Shown piece by piece: positions 1 to 8,684 of a stretch of DNA of 64,000 bases. Position 1 is the first letter of the stretch. Each line of letters begins with the position of its first letter. Source of the DNA: Nocardioides zeae. Its GTDB lineage: Bacteria; Actinomycetota; Actinomycetes; Propionibacteriales; Nocardioidaceae. Under the pieces are notes generated by a model. The model saw only the letters and a program-made list of their open reading frames with translations, was not told the DNA's origin and searched no databases. Where the stretch lies: contig NZ_JAUTAN010000001.1 in NCBI RefSeq assembly GCF_030818655.1, forward strand, positions 2,852,001-2,916,000. The letters are read 5' to 3'. A program made the translations under genes and the position numbers.

Positions 1-121
1 TCTTGCCCGCGCCGTTGGGCCCGAGGACGAGCGAGACCTGGCCGGGCCGGACCTCGAGGTCGATCCCGGCGACGGCCTCCACGTGCCCGTAGCTCACGTG
101 CAGGTCACTGATCTGCAGCAT
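1..121 (-). CDS. livF: Branched-chain amino acid-type ABC transporter ATPase LivF (5' end only)
   Basis: This is the N-terminal 40 codons of the second ATPase of a LIV-type (HAAT family) importer; the rest lies beyond the window edge. The visible protein starts MLQISDLHVSYGHVEAVAG and reaches the Walker A motif (LGPNGAGK) at the edge. The ATG at 121 lies inside the end of livG (17-nt overlap), so the two ATPases are translationally coupled. It is the last gene seen of the minus-strand operon livK-H-M-G-F. LivF pairs with LivG at the membrane to power uptake; the substrate is set by LivK and is not necessarily an amino acid here. Confidence 0.88.
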   Translation of the reverse strand, partial: MLQISDLHVSYGHVEAVAGIDLEVRPGQVSLVLGPNGAGK

Positions 122-932
122 CGGCCTTCCACCCCTTCCCGAGGTATGCCTCCTGGACCCGTGGGTCGGCGACCACGTCGGCCGGCCGCCCCTCGGTCAG
201 CAGGCGACCCTGCGCCATCGCGAACAGGTGGTCGCAGGTGTCGAGCATCATCTGGACGTCGTGCTCGATGAGCAGCTGCGAGAGCCCCTCCGAGCGCAGC
301 TGCCGCATCAGCGCGGAGATCTCGACCCGCTCGGCGGCGTTCATGCCCGCCGTCGGCTCGTCGAGGAGGAGCAGCCGCGGGTCCATCACGATCGCGCGCG
401 CGATCTCGACCCGGCGCTGCGTGCCGTAGGACAGCTCGGACGGGCGGGCCCGGGCGACGTCGGTCAGGCCGGTGCGCTCGAGCGCCTCGGCCACCGGGCC
501 GGGGAGGCCCCGCAGCGGCGCGCGTCGCTCGGCGCGCGACCGGGCGTCGTACCCCAACTGGACGTTGGCGGCGACCGACAGGTCGCCCAGGAGCCGCACC
601 GTCTGGAACGTGCGCGCGATCCCCAGTCCTGGGACCCGGCCCGGGCGGACCCGCTCGTAGCGGGTGCCCCCGACCGTGAGCTCGCCGCGGGTGAGGCGGG
701 TCAACCGCGTCAGCGCCGCCACCAGCGTGCTCTTGCCGGACCCGTTCGGGCCGATGATGCCGGAGATCCCGCCCTCGGCGAGCGTCATCGTGATGCCGTC
801 GACGGCCTTCACGCCGCCGTAGTGCACGGCCAGGTCCCGGATCTCGAGGACCGCGGTCCCGGTGCCCGGGACGCCGACGGGGCCCGCCGGTCCAGCAGGG
901 ACCGTGCCGTGCCGGGTGCTCGCGCTGCTCAT
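105..932 (-). CDS. livG: Branched-chain amino acid-type ABC transporter ATPase LivG
   Basis: A 275-residue cytoplasmic ATPase, about the usual LivG length. It shows Walker A (GPNGSGKST, near residue 60), the LivG-typical signature SYGTQRRVEIARAI and Walker B (LLLLDEPTAGMN). The C-terminal region characteristic of LivG/BCA ATPases follows. The ATG at 932 is chosen because it overlaps the livM stop by 4 nt (ATGA); the open frame extends far upstream, but that stretch is antisense-like arginine-rich sequence inside livM. It should pair with LivF and dock on LivH/LivM. Confidence 0.93.
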   Translation of the reverse strand: MSSASTRHGTVPAGPAGPVGVPGTGTAVLEIRDLAVHYGGVKAVDGITMTLAEGGISGIIGPNGSGKSTLVAALTRLTRLTRGELTVGGTRYERVRPGRVPGLGIARTFQTVRLLGDLSVAANVQLGYDARSRAERRAPLRGLPGPVAEALERTGLTDVARARPSELSYGTQRRVEIARAIVMDPRLLLLDEPTAGMNAAERVEISALMRQLRSEGLSQLLIEHDVQMMLDTCDHLFAMAQGRLLTEGRPADVVADPRVQEAYLGKGWKADAADQ

Positions 933-1861
933 CGGGCTGCCACCTCGTGCTCGGGGGCCACCGTGGCGGCCGGTACGTCGGGCTCGTCCGGCCGCCGCGG
1001 GCGCACGGGCGGCCGGAACCGCTCCACGACCCGCCGGCGGGCCGAGCACCACAGGCCGTAGAGGCCGGTGGGGAGGAAGATGGCCGCGAGCACGACGATG
1101 AGCCCGTAGACGAACTCCTGCCACTCGCCGACGACCTCGAGGACGCTCGGCAGCCACGTGAAGAGCACCGCGCCGATCACGGCGCCACGCCACGACAGGG
1201 CACCGCCCACGATGATCGTGGTGAGCGCGACGACGACGAGGTGGAAGCTGACGTCCTGCAGGCCGACGGCCGAGCGGGTCAGGGTGTTGAGGCAGCCGGC
1301 GAGCCCGCCGAGGAAGCCGCTGACGACGAACGCGGTCAGGCGGTAGGCCCGGACGTTCACCCCCATGGAGGCGGCCAGCTCCGGATCCTCCCGGACGGTC
1401 GTGATGCGGCGCGCCAGCCGGCCCACCTCGGTGAGGTGCACCAGCACGAGCACGAGCACCACCGTGCCGAACAGCAGGCCCATGGTGAGGTCGGCGAAGA
1501 CCCCGAAGAGGCCGACGGGTCCGCCCGTCCACTCCCCGCCGTTCAGCGCCACCACGCCGACCGTCAGGTCGAAGGCGATGGTGGCCATCGCCAGGTAGAG
1601 CCCCGCGAGCCGGTAGATGACGACGCCGAGCACCAGGCCGACCGCCGCAGCCACCAGGCCGGACACGAGCATCGTGGGGACCGCGCCCATCTCCTCGCGC
1701 AGCACGAGGTTGGCGGAGACGTAGGCACCGATGCCGTAGGACCCGACACCGGCGAGCGAGAACACGCCGAGGCGGAGCGGCACCTGGATGCTGAGCGCGA
1801 GCAGGATCGCGACGAGGGTGGCCTGGACGAGCACCAGGTTGGAGGCGTAGAAGGCGCTCAT
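929..1861 (-). CDS. livM: Branched-chain amino acid-type ABC transporter permease LivM
   Basis: A 310-residue integral membrane protein with about eight to nine hydrophobic segments. The LivM-type sequence is clear (LSIQVPLRLGVFSLAGVGSY near the N-terminus and EDPELAASMGVNVRAYRLTA as the cytoplasmic coupling loop). The start MSAFYASN at 1861 overlaps the livH stop by 4 nt. The C-terminal tail is arginine- and proline-rich (PPVRPRRPDEPDVPA), probably a disordered cytoplasmic extension. It forms the channel with LivH. Confidence 0.92.
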   Translation of the reverse strand: MSAFYASNLVLVQATLVAILLALSIQVPLRLGVFSLAGVGSYGIGAYVSANLVLREEMGAVPTMLVSGLVAAAVGLVLGVVIYRLAGLYLAMATIAFDLTVGVVALNGGEWTGGPVGLFGVFADLTMGLLFGTVVLVLVLVHLTEVGRLARRITTVREDPELAASMGVNVRAYRLTAFVVSGFLGGLAGCLNTLTRSAVGLQDVSFHLVVVALTTIIVGGALSWRGAVIGAVLFTWLPSVLEVVGEWQEFVYGLIVVLAAIFLPTGLYGLWCSARRRVVERFRPPVRPRRPDEPDVPAATVAPEHEVAAR

Positions 1862-2745
1862 ACCCGTCGCACCTCCTGGCGGCCGAAGATGCCCTGGGGG
1901 CGCAGCAGGAGGACGGCGAAGATGATCCCGAAGGACACCGCCTCGACCCACATGCCGCTGGTCTGCGTCAGCACCCACACCTCGGAGGCGGCGAGCGTGA
2001 AGCAGCCGACGACGACGCCGAGCGTGCTGCCGACCCCGCCGAGCACGACGCAGGCGAAGGCCTTGATGAGGAGCGCGTCGCCGCTCTCGGCGGAGATCGC
2101 GCCCAGGTTGAGCGTGAGCAGCACCCCCGCCAGGCCGGCCAGGCCCCCGGCGACCGCCATGGTCGCCCACGCGTAGCGGCGTCGGTCGATGCCCATCAGC
2201 GCGGCCACCTGGTCGTCGACACCGAGCGACCGGAGCGCGAGCCCGGCGCGGGTACGGCGCAGGTACCACGCCAGCGCGGCGGCCGCCCCGACGGCGCAGA
2301 CCACCGTGGCGACCTGGACCGAGCTGACGCGGACGCCGCCGATGGTCCAGACGCTGGCCTCGAAGCCCGAGGCCGAGAGACCGAACGCCATGTTCTTGGT
2401 CTGGTGCGAGGCCAGGGCGATGGGCAGCATCGCCACGCCGATCCCCCCGATCAGGATGCGCGTCTCGGCGGCGCGCTCGCTCGAGGCGCGACGTCGCACC
2501 TGGTCGAAGACGAGCACCTGCATGAGGAGCGACATGGCGGCGCCGATGAGCACCGCCACGACGGCGAGCACGAGCACGGGCAGCTGCCGCACCTCGAGCA
2601 GCTCGTAGCAGCCGTAGGCCGCCGAGACGAAGATCGCCCCGTGGGCGAAGTTCAGGATGCCGATGGTGCCCCACGCGGTGCTCAGGCCGAGCGCGAAGAG
2701 CAGGTAGACGGAGCCGAGGCTCGCGATGGCGACGAGTTCCTGCAC
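1858..2745 (-). CDS. livH: Branched-chain amino acid-type ABC transporter permease LivH
   Basis: A 295-residue permease with the LivH hallmark near the N-terminus (GTIGILNFAHGAIFVSAAYG) and the coupling-loop region SLGVDDQVAALMGIDRRRYA. About eight membrane segments are visible. I place the start at a GTG (2745), preceded on the minus strand by AGAGAGGGGA at good ribosome-binding spacing; no ATG gives a sensible N-terminus. It is separated from livK by about 130 nt containing a strong hairpin, so its expression relative to livK may be set by read-through. Confidence 0.9.
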   Translation of the reverse strand: MQELVAIASLGSVYLLFALGLSTAWGTIGILNFAHGAIFVSAAYGCYELLEVRQLPVLVLAVVAVLIGAAMSLLMQVLVFDQVRRRASSERAAETRILIGGIGVAMLPIALASHQTKNMAFGLSASGFEASVWTIGGVRVSSVQVATVVCAVGAAAALAWYLRRTRAGLALRSLGVDDQVAALMGIDRRRYAWATMAVAGGLAGLAGVLLTLNLGAISAESGDALLIKAFACVVLGGVGSTLGVVVGCFTLAASEVWVLTQTSGMWVEAVSFGIIFAVLLLRPQGIFGRQEVRRV

Positions 2746-2800
2746 AGCAGGCGTCCCCTCTCTGGTGACGGTGGTCCGGTCCGTCGGGACCGTGGGCGAG

Positions 2801-2841
2801 GGCGGGGTCGGGGACCGGACGCGCCGGTCCCCGACCCCGCC
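2801..2841 (-). terminator. Perfect 18-bp hairpin between livK and livH
   Basis: The arms at 2801-2818 and 2824-2841 are perfectly complementary over 18 bp, with a 5-nt loop (ACGCG), and are almost purely G+C. There is no T-run after it on the minus strand, so it may be an attenuator or an mRNA 3'-end stabiliser. It lies just after the livK stop and before livH, a position where binding-protein operons often lower permease expression relative to the binding protein. Confidence 0.7.
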
Positions 2842-2873
2842 GGCGCTCCGCGGCCGCGGGGCCGCGGACGCGC

Positions 2874-4079
2874 TCAGCGCTCGGCGCTGTAGAGGACGTT
2901 CTCCTGCGAGCCGTCCCACTCGACGGCCACGCCACCGACGACGAGGCTGTTGTCCTCGAAGGTGTGGTCCGTGCCGAGCGCACCGGTCCAGGGCTCGGCG
3001 GCGATGGTGGCCATCGCGTCCTTGAGCTCCTCGCGGCCGGCGCTGTCGGCCTCCTTGAGCGCACGGGCGACGAACCACACGGCGTCGTAGGCCTCGGCGG
3101 CGTAGGGGTACGGGTCCTCCCCGTCGTTGGCCTCGCGGTAGAGCTCGACGAACTCCTGCACCGCCGGGTCGTCCGCGCCAGGGGCGAAGTCGACCGGCCA
3201 GACCATGCCGGCACCGGCCGCTCCCGCCGGGGCGAGCGTGCCCGCGCCCGCCGACGAGTTGCCGAGGACGGGGCCGTCGTAGCCGGCCTGCCGCAGCTGC
3301 TGCATCGCGGTGGCGTTCGCCGGGCCGATCTGGAGGATCGAGACCACGTCGGGGTCGCTCGCGAGCACCTGCTCGATCGGCGCGCTGAAGTCCTGCGTCG
3401 TCTGCTGCGTCGCGACGGACGCCGTGACCTCCATGCCGAGCTCCTCGGCCATGGCCGGCAGGGCGACCTCGCCGACGTCCTTCAGCGTGGGGATCCACGG
3501 GGCGTAGACGACGCCCACCGAGTCCCAGCCCTCCTCCTCGACGTAGGTCGAGAGGACGTCGTAGTACTCGCTCATCGGCGTCGGGAACCGGTAGGTGTAG
3601 TCGCCGAGGACGACACCGGGCGAGCCGGCCTGGATGTAGACCGTCGGCATCTTCTGGTTCTCGGCGATCGGCGACTGCGCCACGGCCTCACCGCTGCTCA
3701 GCGAACCGAGGACCGCCGACACCTCGGGGTCCGAGACCGCCGCCGTGAAGTCGCTCGCGGCCTTCTGCACGGAGGCCTGGGTGTCCTTGACGTCGATCTC
3801 CAGGGTCACGCCCTCGCCGAGGAAGCCGGACTCGTTGATCTCCTCGACGGCCAGCTCGTAGCCCTTCTCGGCCTCCGTGCCCGCGAACGCCGCCGGCCCG
3901 GTGAGCGGGGCGCTCACCATCAGCCGCACCGTGTCGGGCAGACCGTCGCCGCCCTGCGGACCCGAGGCCGCCGGGCCCGCCGATCCGCAACCGGCGAGGG
4001 CGACGACCGACATCGCCGCCACACCCCCGACCCAGCACCGACGCGTCCTGACGACGCGTCCACCAACCCACCGTTCCAT
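2874..4079 (-). CDS. livK: Branched-chain amino acid-type ABC transporter substrate-binding lipoprotein (LivK/HAAT)
   Basis: A 401-residue periplasmic-binding-fold protein (type 1, Peripla_BP_6). The N-terminus is a lipoprotein signal: a basic region (RTRR), a hydrophobic core and the lipobox LAGC, followed by a Gly/Ser/Pro linker. The mature domain begins with the family pattern SAPLTGPAAFAGTEAEKGYE. ATG 4079 is preceded by GGAGGAG six bases upstream, which fixes the start. It is the first gene of the livKHMGF operon. The neighbouring CoA ligase, acyl-CoA dehydrogenase, thioesterase and hydratase suggest the ligand is a carboxylic acid destined for CoA activation; this is inference. Confidence 0.92.
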   Translation of the reverse strand: MERWVGGRVVRTRRCWVGGVAAMSVVALAGCGSAGPAASGPQGGDGLPDTVRLMVSAPLTGPAAFAGTEAEKGYELAVEEINESGFLGEGVTLEIDVKDTQASVQKAASDFTAAVSDPEVSAVLGSLSSGEAVAQSPIAENQKMPTVYIQAGSPGVVLGDYTYRFPTPMSEYYDVLSTYVEEEGWDSVGVVYAPWIPTLKDVGEVALPAMAEELGMEVTASVATQQTTQDFSAPIEQVLASDPDVVSILQIGPANATAMQQLRQAGYDGPVLGNSSAGAGTLAPAGAAGAGMVWPVDFAPGADDPAVQEFVELYREANDGEDPYPYAAEAYDAVWFVARALKEADSAGREELKDAMATIAAEPWTGALGTDHTFEDNSLVVGGVAVEWDGSQENVLYSAER

Positions 4080-4122
4080 GCCGCTCCTCCATCTGTGTGA
4101 CGTGGCGCACAGCGTGGCACGA

Positions 4123-4138
4123 GTGAACCTGGATTCAC
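4123..4138. promoter_or_regulatory. 16-bp inverted-repeat operator candidate upstream of livK
   Basis: The sequence GTGAACCTGGATTCAC is an imperfect palindrome 44 bp upstream of the livK start codon. Closely similar 16-mers occur at 8685-8700 and 8756-8771 in the promoter region between the acyl-CoA synthetase and the hydratase-biotinyl gene. The shared pattern is GYGAAYC...ATTCAC or its near variant. It is a candidate operator for the TetR protein encoded at 4317-4895. Confidence 0.45.
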
Positions 4139-4256
4139 AAGGATTTCGTGATTTGTCATTCACTAGAGGTGGGTGGACTAGCGCAGTTGCCTCATGCAAG
4201 GACGCCAGGGCGGGCGCGCCGTGACCGACCGAGCCGCCCGACGAGGCAGGGAGGTT

Positions 4257-4273
4257 AACGACCGTTCACTAAT
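4257..4273. promoter_or_regulatory. AACGACCGTT palindrome, possible TetR operator
   Basis: AACGACCGTT (4257-4266) is a short palindrome (AACG-AC-CGTT), extended to TTCACTAAT. It lies between the TetR stop and the livK promoter. AACG-NN-CGTT half-sites resemble those bound by TetR regulators of CoA-ester catabolism. It is downstream of tetR, so it would act on livK rather than on tetR itself. Confidence 0.3.
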
Positions 4274-4316
4274 GCGGTCGAGCGCGACGCCGCGCGGGAC
4301 ACCCGGTCCCGGGCGG

Positions 4317-4895
4317 TCAGGCGAGTGTCAGGATCGCGTGCGCCGACTTCGTCAGCATCGCGGTCAGCTCGTCGTCCGGCAGGACGACCTGGTGGAAGAG
4401 CACCGCCTGGATGGCTCCGATGGCGACGTTCACCCGCGTGCGGGTGACCGGCTCGCTCGTCTGCTCGAGCTCGGCCAGCACGTGCACCCACTCCTCGAGG
4501 TACAGGCGCTGCTTGCGGCGCAGGCGCACCTGGTCCTCGCGCGGGAGGTTGGAGATCTCGTTGTGGTAGATCTGCGCGAGGTGCCGCTTGTGCACGACGA
4601 AGCCGACCTGGCCGCGCACCAGCTCGTCGAGGGCCGCCGCCAGGTCGGTGGTGCCCTCCACCGCTGCCCGCCCCTGCTCGAGCAGGTCGTCGATGACGCG
4701 CTCGAAGAGCTCGACGAGGATCGCGGCCTTGGAGCCGAAGTGGCGGTAGATGCCCGAGCCGACGATGCCGGCGCGCTCGCCGATCTCGGCCATGGACACG
4801 GCGTGGTAGCCGTTGTCGGCGAGGAGGCCGGCAGCTGCCTCGAGGATCTTCTCCCGACGGTCCGGGTCGCGGGTGCGTTGCGCCACCAGACCCAC
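4317..4895 (-). CDS. TetR/AcrR family transcriptional regulator
   Basis: A 192-residue repressor of typical TetR length. The N-terminal helix-turn-helix is at about residues 15-60 (RREKILEAAAGLLADNGYHA... IGERAGIVGSGIYRHFGSK). A helical ligand-binding domain follows (EEWVHVLAELEQTSEPVTRT). The start ATG 4895 leaves a short leader before the HTH. It sits on the minus strand between the thioesterase (gap 81 nt) and livK (gap 237 nt). The surrounding acyl-CoA genes suggest it senses an acyl-CoA. Candidate operators lie at 4123-4138, 4257-4273 and 8685-8771. Confidence 0.9.
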   Translation of the reverse strand: MGLVAQRTRDPDRREKILEAAAGLLADNGYHAVSMAEIGERAGIVGSGIYRHFGSKAAILVELFERVIDDLLEQGRAAVEGTTDLAAALDELVRGQVGFVVHKRHLAQIYHNEISNLPREDQVRLRRKQRLYLEEWVHVLAELEQTSEPVTRTRVNVAIGAIQAVLFHQVVLPDDELTAMLTKSAHAILTLA

Positions 4896-4976
4896 CCCCT
4901 CGCTCCGCGGTGCCGACCACTTCCGGACCCGGACCCTAGCAACGCCGTACGGCGCTGCCGGTGCGGACCCGCGACG

Positions 4977-5765
4977 TCAGGTCCCGTGGTGGCGCACCAC
5001 GGTGGCCGCGCTGCAGAGCCGGCCGTCGCCGTCCCGCGCCTCGACGCCGACGACGGCGAGGGTGCGGCCGGCGTGCAGCACGCGCGGGACGAGCTCGAGG
5101 TCGACCCCGGTCGGTACGCCGCGGACGAGCTGCACCCGCACCGAGGCCGTCGACGGCAGCGTCGGGGCGGCCAGTGCCGCCGCGCGCTCGTGGAAGCAGA
5201 CGTGCATGCCCCCGTGGAGGTTGCCCAGGGGGTTGGCGAAGCGCGACGACGTCCGCACCGTGAGGCCGCGGGCCCGCTGGGCGACCCCGCCGCCCAGCAC
5301 GGTGTCGAGGTCGGTGCGGTCGACCGGACCGAGGTCGACGGTGCGCCCCGCGGCGAGCACCGCGGGATCGGGCTCGTGGTCACGGAACCGGCCCCGCAGC
5401 ACCGCCCGCGCCACGACGTCCCCGCCCACGGTCACCACGCCCTCGGTGACGGCTCCCGTCGCGTCCGCGTGCACGACCCGCGCCCGGCACTCCGCCCACC
5501 CGTCGGCGGGCAGCGGGGTGAGCAGGTCCATCGACACCTCGGTGCTCACCGACCAGCCCGCGGCGAGGGTGTTGACCGCGTAGCCGAGCACGTCGTCGAC
5601 GAGCACCCCGAGCGCGGCGGCCTGGGGGCGGCCGCCCACGCGCGTGCCCGGGCCGAGCGGCATGGTCGCGACGAGCTCGGCTCCCTCCTGCGCGACGGGC
5701 GAGACGCCGAAGAGCTGCTCCGGGCCGCTCGTCACGACCGTCAGCGGCCGGGGCGCGACGCCCAC
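4977..5765 (-). CDS. Tandem hotdog-fold acyl-CoA thioesterase
   Basis: A 262-residue protein made of two hotdog domains in tandem. The first half (residues ~20-125) has the PaaI-like pattern GGRPQAAALGVLVDDVLGYA. The second (~150-260) has SRFANPLGNLHGGMHVCFHE, matching the hotdog NxxGxxHGG helix motif. It is predicted to hydrolyse an acyl-CoA thioester, perhaps releasing stalled intermediates. The GTG start at 5765 sits one base after the acyl-CoA dehydrogenase stop, so the genes are coupled. A catalytic Asp/Glu cannot be assigned with certainty by eye. Confidence 0.78.
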   Translation of the reverse strand: MGVAPRPLTVVTSGPEQLFGVSPVAQEGAELVATMPLGPGTRVGGRPQAAALGVLVDDVLGYAVNTLAAGWSVSTEVSMDLLTPLPADGWAECRARVVHADATGAVTEGVVTVGGDVVARAVLRGRFRDHEPDPAVLAAGRTVDLGPVDRTDLDTVLGGGVAQRARGLTVRTSSRFANPLGNLHGGMHVCFHERAAALAAPTLPSTASVRVQLVRGVPTGVDLELVPRVLHAGRTLAVVGVEARDGDGRLCSAATVVRHHGT

Positions 5766-5766
5766 G

Positions 5767-6922
5767 TCAGTAGGACCGGGGCAGACCGAGGGTGTGGGTC
5801 GCGACGAAGTTCAGCACCATCTCGCGACTGACGGGGGCGACCTTGAGGAGGCGCGCCGTCCCCCACAGGTGGGCGAGGCCGTACTCCGTGGCGAGGCCGT
5901 TGCCGCCGTGGGCCTGGATCGCGGCGTCGAGCGCCTTGAGGGCCGCGTCCGCCGCGGCGTACTTCGCCATGTTCGACGACTCCCCCGCCGGCAGGCCGTT
6001 GTCGTGCAGCCACGCGGCCCCGCGACGTCATGAGGCGCGCCAGCTCGACGTCGATCGCGGCGGCGGCCAGCGGGTGGGCCACCCCCTGGTGGGCACCGAT
6101 GGGCGTGCCGCCCCACACCGTGCGCTCGCGCGCGTACGCCGCGGCCTTGCCCAGCGCGTACCGCGCGATGCCCGTCTCGATGGCCGCGCCCGTGATGCGC
6201 TCGGGGTTGAGCCCCCGGAAGACGACGTCCATGCCGCGCCCCACCTCGCCGACCCGTCGGTCGTCGCCGACCCGGACGCCGTCGAAGGTGAGCGTGTACT
6301 GCTTCTCGGGCGCCCGCACCTCGACGGGGATGAGGGCCCGGTGGAGCCGCTCGTCGTCGGTCGGGACGACGAACAGCGTCATCTCGCCCCGACCCGACGG
6401 GCTCGTCCCGGTGCGCGCCACGACGAGGAGGTTGGAGGCCTCGTCGACGCCGGAGATGTAGTACTTGGTGCCCGAGAGCACCCAGTCGTCGCCGTCCCGC
6501 ACGGCCTTGGTGCTGATCTGGTGGCTGTTGGAGCCCGCGTCGGGCTCCGTGATCGCGAAGACCATCTTGTCGGAGCCGTCGGCCATCGCGGGCAGCCACC
6601 GCGCCTTCTGCTCGTCCGTGCCGACGTCCTTCAGCACCTCGCCGGAGATGGCGGCCGAGACGAGGAGCAGGAGCAGCGGGTTGCCCGAGGCCGCTGCCTC
6701 CTCCACGACGATGGCGAGCTCCGCGATGCCGGCGCCGCCCCCGCCGTACTCCTCCGGGAGGTTGACGCCGAGGAGCCCCGCCTCGCCGAGGGCGGACCAC
6801 AGCTCGTGCGTGCGGCCGTCCTCGGCGATGACGCGCCGGAGGTAGTCGTCACCGAAGCCCGCGCACACCTGGGCGACGGTCTTGCGGAGGCTGGCGTGCT
6901 CGTAGCTCTCTTCGAAGTTCAT
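5767..6922 (-). pseudogene. Acyl-CoA dehydrogenase, interrupted by a +1 frameshift
   Basis: The frame from ATG 6922 encodes a normal acyl-CoA dehydrogenase: an N-terminal helical domain, then FAITEPDAGSNSHQISTKAV and GTKYYISGVDEASNLLVVAR in the beta domain. It runs to RLMTSR at about residue 301, then shifts into nonsense. The missing C-terminus (AAWLHDNGLPAGESSNMAKY... IQAHGGNG...LPRSY) continues in another frame and stops at 5767. Removing one base from the C4 run at 6018-6021 restores 384 residues, the normal family length. The break is therefore a single-base homopolymer insertion: a recent mutation or an assembly error. Family role: alpha,beta-dehydrogenation of an acyl-CoA with FAD. Confidence 0.85.
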
Positions 6923-6986
6923 GGGTTGTCCTCGGGTCGGGCGGTGGCGACCTGCGCCACGGGGAGATGGGAGAGGGAGAGCGCGC

Positions 6987-8651
6987 TCAGGCCTGTAGGG
7001 CCTGGCGCAGCTTGTACTTCATGACCTTGCCGCCCACGGTCTCCGGCAGGGCGCTCTGGAAGACGATGCGCTTGGGCGTCTCGAACCCGGCCAGGCGCTC
7101 CCGGGCGAACGCGATGATCTCCGCCTCCAGGGTCGGCGAGGTCCCGGAGTCGTCCACCGGGACGACCACCGCGGTGACGGCCTCGCCCCACCGCTCGTCG
7201 TGGAGACCGACGACGGCCACCTTGGCGACGGCCGGGTGGAGGGCGACCACGGCCTCGACGCGGATCGTCGAGACGTTCTCGCCGCCCGACTTCACCAGGT
7301 CCTTGTAGCGGTCGACCATGACGCGCAGGCCCTGGTTGTCGTAGAGACAGCTGTCGCCGGAGTGGAACCAGCCGTCCCGGAACGCCTCGCGGGTGGCGGC
7401 CTCGTCCTTGTAGTAGCCCGCCGCGATGACCGGCGACCGGTAGACCGCCTCACCGGCCACCCCCGGGAGCCCGTCGAGCGGCTGGCCCTCGATGTCGACG
7501 ACGCGCGAGGCGAGCAGCGGGCTGGGCAGCCCGACGTAGTTCTGCTGGGGGGCGGTGGCCTCGTAGACGTCGGGGTGCATGTCCGGCCAGAACCGGTGGC
7601 ACGCGATCGACTCGGTCTGCCCGAAGATCTCCACCACCTGGAGGTCGGGGGCGTGGTGCCGGAGGCCCTTGAGCACGGTCGGCGGGAGGGCCGCCCAGCC
7701 GTAGACCGCGACGGTCAGGCTCGAGAGGTCGCGGGGACGCTCGTCGACCTCCGCGAGCAGGGCCTTGAGCATCGCGGGCGCCCCACCCCACAGGGCGGTG
7801 GCCCGCTCGCCCTCGACAGCGGCGGCGATGCTCGCCGGGTCCGGCCTGCGCCCGAGCACGACGGACCCGCCGGCGACCATCGCGGCGAGGGCGAAGACGT
7901 AGTGGCCGACGTGGTACATCATCGGCAGGAAGGTCGCGACCTTGACGTCGGACTCGAACCGCAGGCCGCGCGTCAGGCTCAGCGCGAAGCCGTGCGCCGC
8001 CAGCGTCACCGTCGTGTGCGACTCCATGACGCCCTTGGGCATCGCCGTCGTGCCCGACGTGAAGAGGATCTCCCAGATGTCGTCACCGTGGACACGGGCG
8101 ACGGGCTCGTCGGTCGGCTGGTCGGCGACGAGCTCGCTGAACGTCCGGCTGTCGCCGACGCGGCCGCCGCCGACCTCGATCGTCACGTCCGGCGCATGAC
8201 CGTCGGGGAAGGCCGGGGCCACCTTGGGCCACAGCTCGGCGTCCGCCACGAGGAGACGCGGCTCGAGGCGCTCGACGAGGTGGGCCACGACGTCGGGGGC
8301 CAGGTTGGGGTTGAGCGGTGCCACCACGACGCCGACCTTGGCGGCGCCCAGCTTGAAGGCGTAGCCCTCGACGCTGTTCTCGCAGATCATCAGCACGCGG
8401 TCGCCGCGCTCGAGCCCGGCGGCCCGCAGGGCGTGGCCGACGCGGTTCATGAGCATGTCGAGCGCCCGGAAGGTCAACCGGGCGAAGGCCGGGTCGCCGT
8501 AGGCGCCCTCGGCGCCCACCAGCGCCTCCTTCTCCGGGACGCTCCAGGTCAGGCGCTCCACGATGTCGGCGACGCTCACGCGGTTCCAGCGCTGGTCGGC
8601 ACGGCGGTCGAACAGGGAGACGACGTCGAACTCGGGGGCGAGCTGGTCCAT
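6987..8651 (-). CDS. Acyl-CoA synthetase (AMP-forming, class I adenylate-forming)
   Basis: A 554-residue AMP-dependent ligase that would activate a carboxylic acid as its CoA ester. Visible motifs are the P-loop A3 (ILFTSGTTAMPKGVMESH, near residue 190), A5 (FGQTES), A7/A8 (GWFHSGDSC... DRYKDLVKSGGENVST) and the catalytic lysine in the C-terminal subdomain (PETVGGKVMKYKLRQAL). ATG 8651 is preceded by GAGGAGG five bases away; an in-frame upstream ATG lacks this. It is the probable entry enzyme of the acyl-CoA pathway whose later steps are the adjacent dehydrogenase and divergent hydratase. The substrate class (fatty, cyclic or aromatic acid) cannot be told. Confidence 0.9.
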   Translation of the reverse strand: MDQLAPEFDVVSLFDRRADQRWNRVSVADIVERLTWSVPEKEALVGAEGAYGDPAFARLTFRALDMLMNRVGHALRAAGLERGDRVLMICENSVEGYAFKLGAAKVGVVVAPLNPNLAPDVVAHLVERLEPRLLVADAELWPKVAPAFPDGHAPDVTIEVGGGRVGDSRTFSELVADQPTDEPVARVHGDDIWEILFTSGTTAMPKGVMESHTTVTLAAHGFALSLTRGLRFESDVKVATFLPMMYHVGHYVFALAAMVAGGSVVLGRRPDPASIAAAVEGERATALWGGAPAMLKALLAEVDERPRDLSSLTVAVYGWAALPPTVLKGLRHHAPDLQVVEIFGQTESIACHRFWPDMHPDVYEATAPQQNYVGLPSPLLASRVVDIEGQPLDGLPGVAGEAVYRSPVIAAGYYKDEAATREAFRDGWFHSGDSCLYDNQGLRVMVDRYKDLVKSGGENVSTIRVEAVVALHPAVAKVAVVGLHDERWGEAVTAVVVPVDDSGTSPTLEAEIIAFARERLAGFETPKRIVFQSALPETVGGKVMKYKLRQALQA

Positions 8652-8684
8652 GGTTCCTCCTCGGGGTGACGGGCGCCACACTAA

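Noticed and set aside
6987..8651. The acyl-CoA synthetase as the missing aryl-AMP ligase of the metallophore cluster
   Set aside because: It has the full CoA-ligase C-terminus, lies 7.5 kb away in a different regulon without a Fur/Zur box and is flanked by acyl-CoA dehydrogenase genes.
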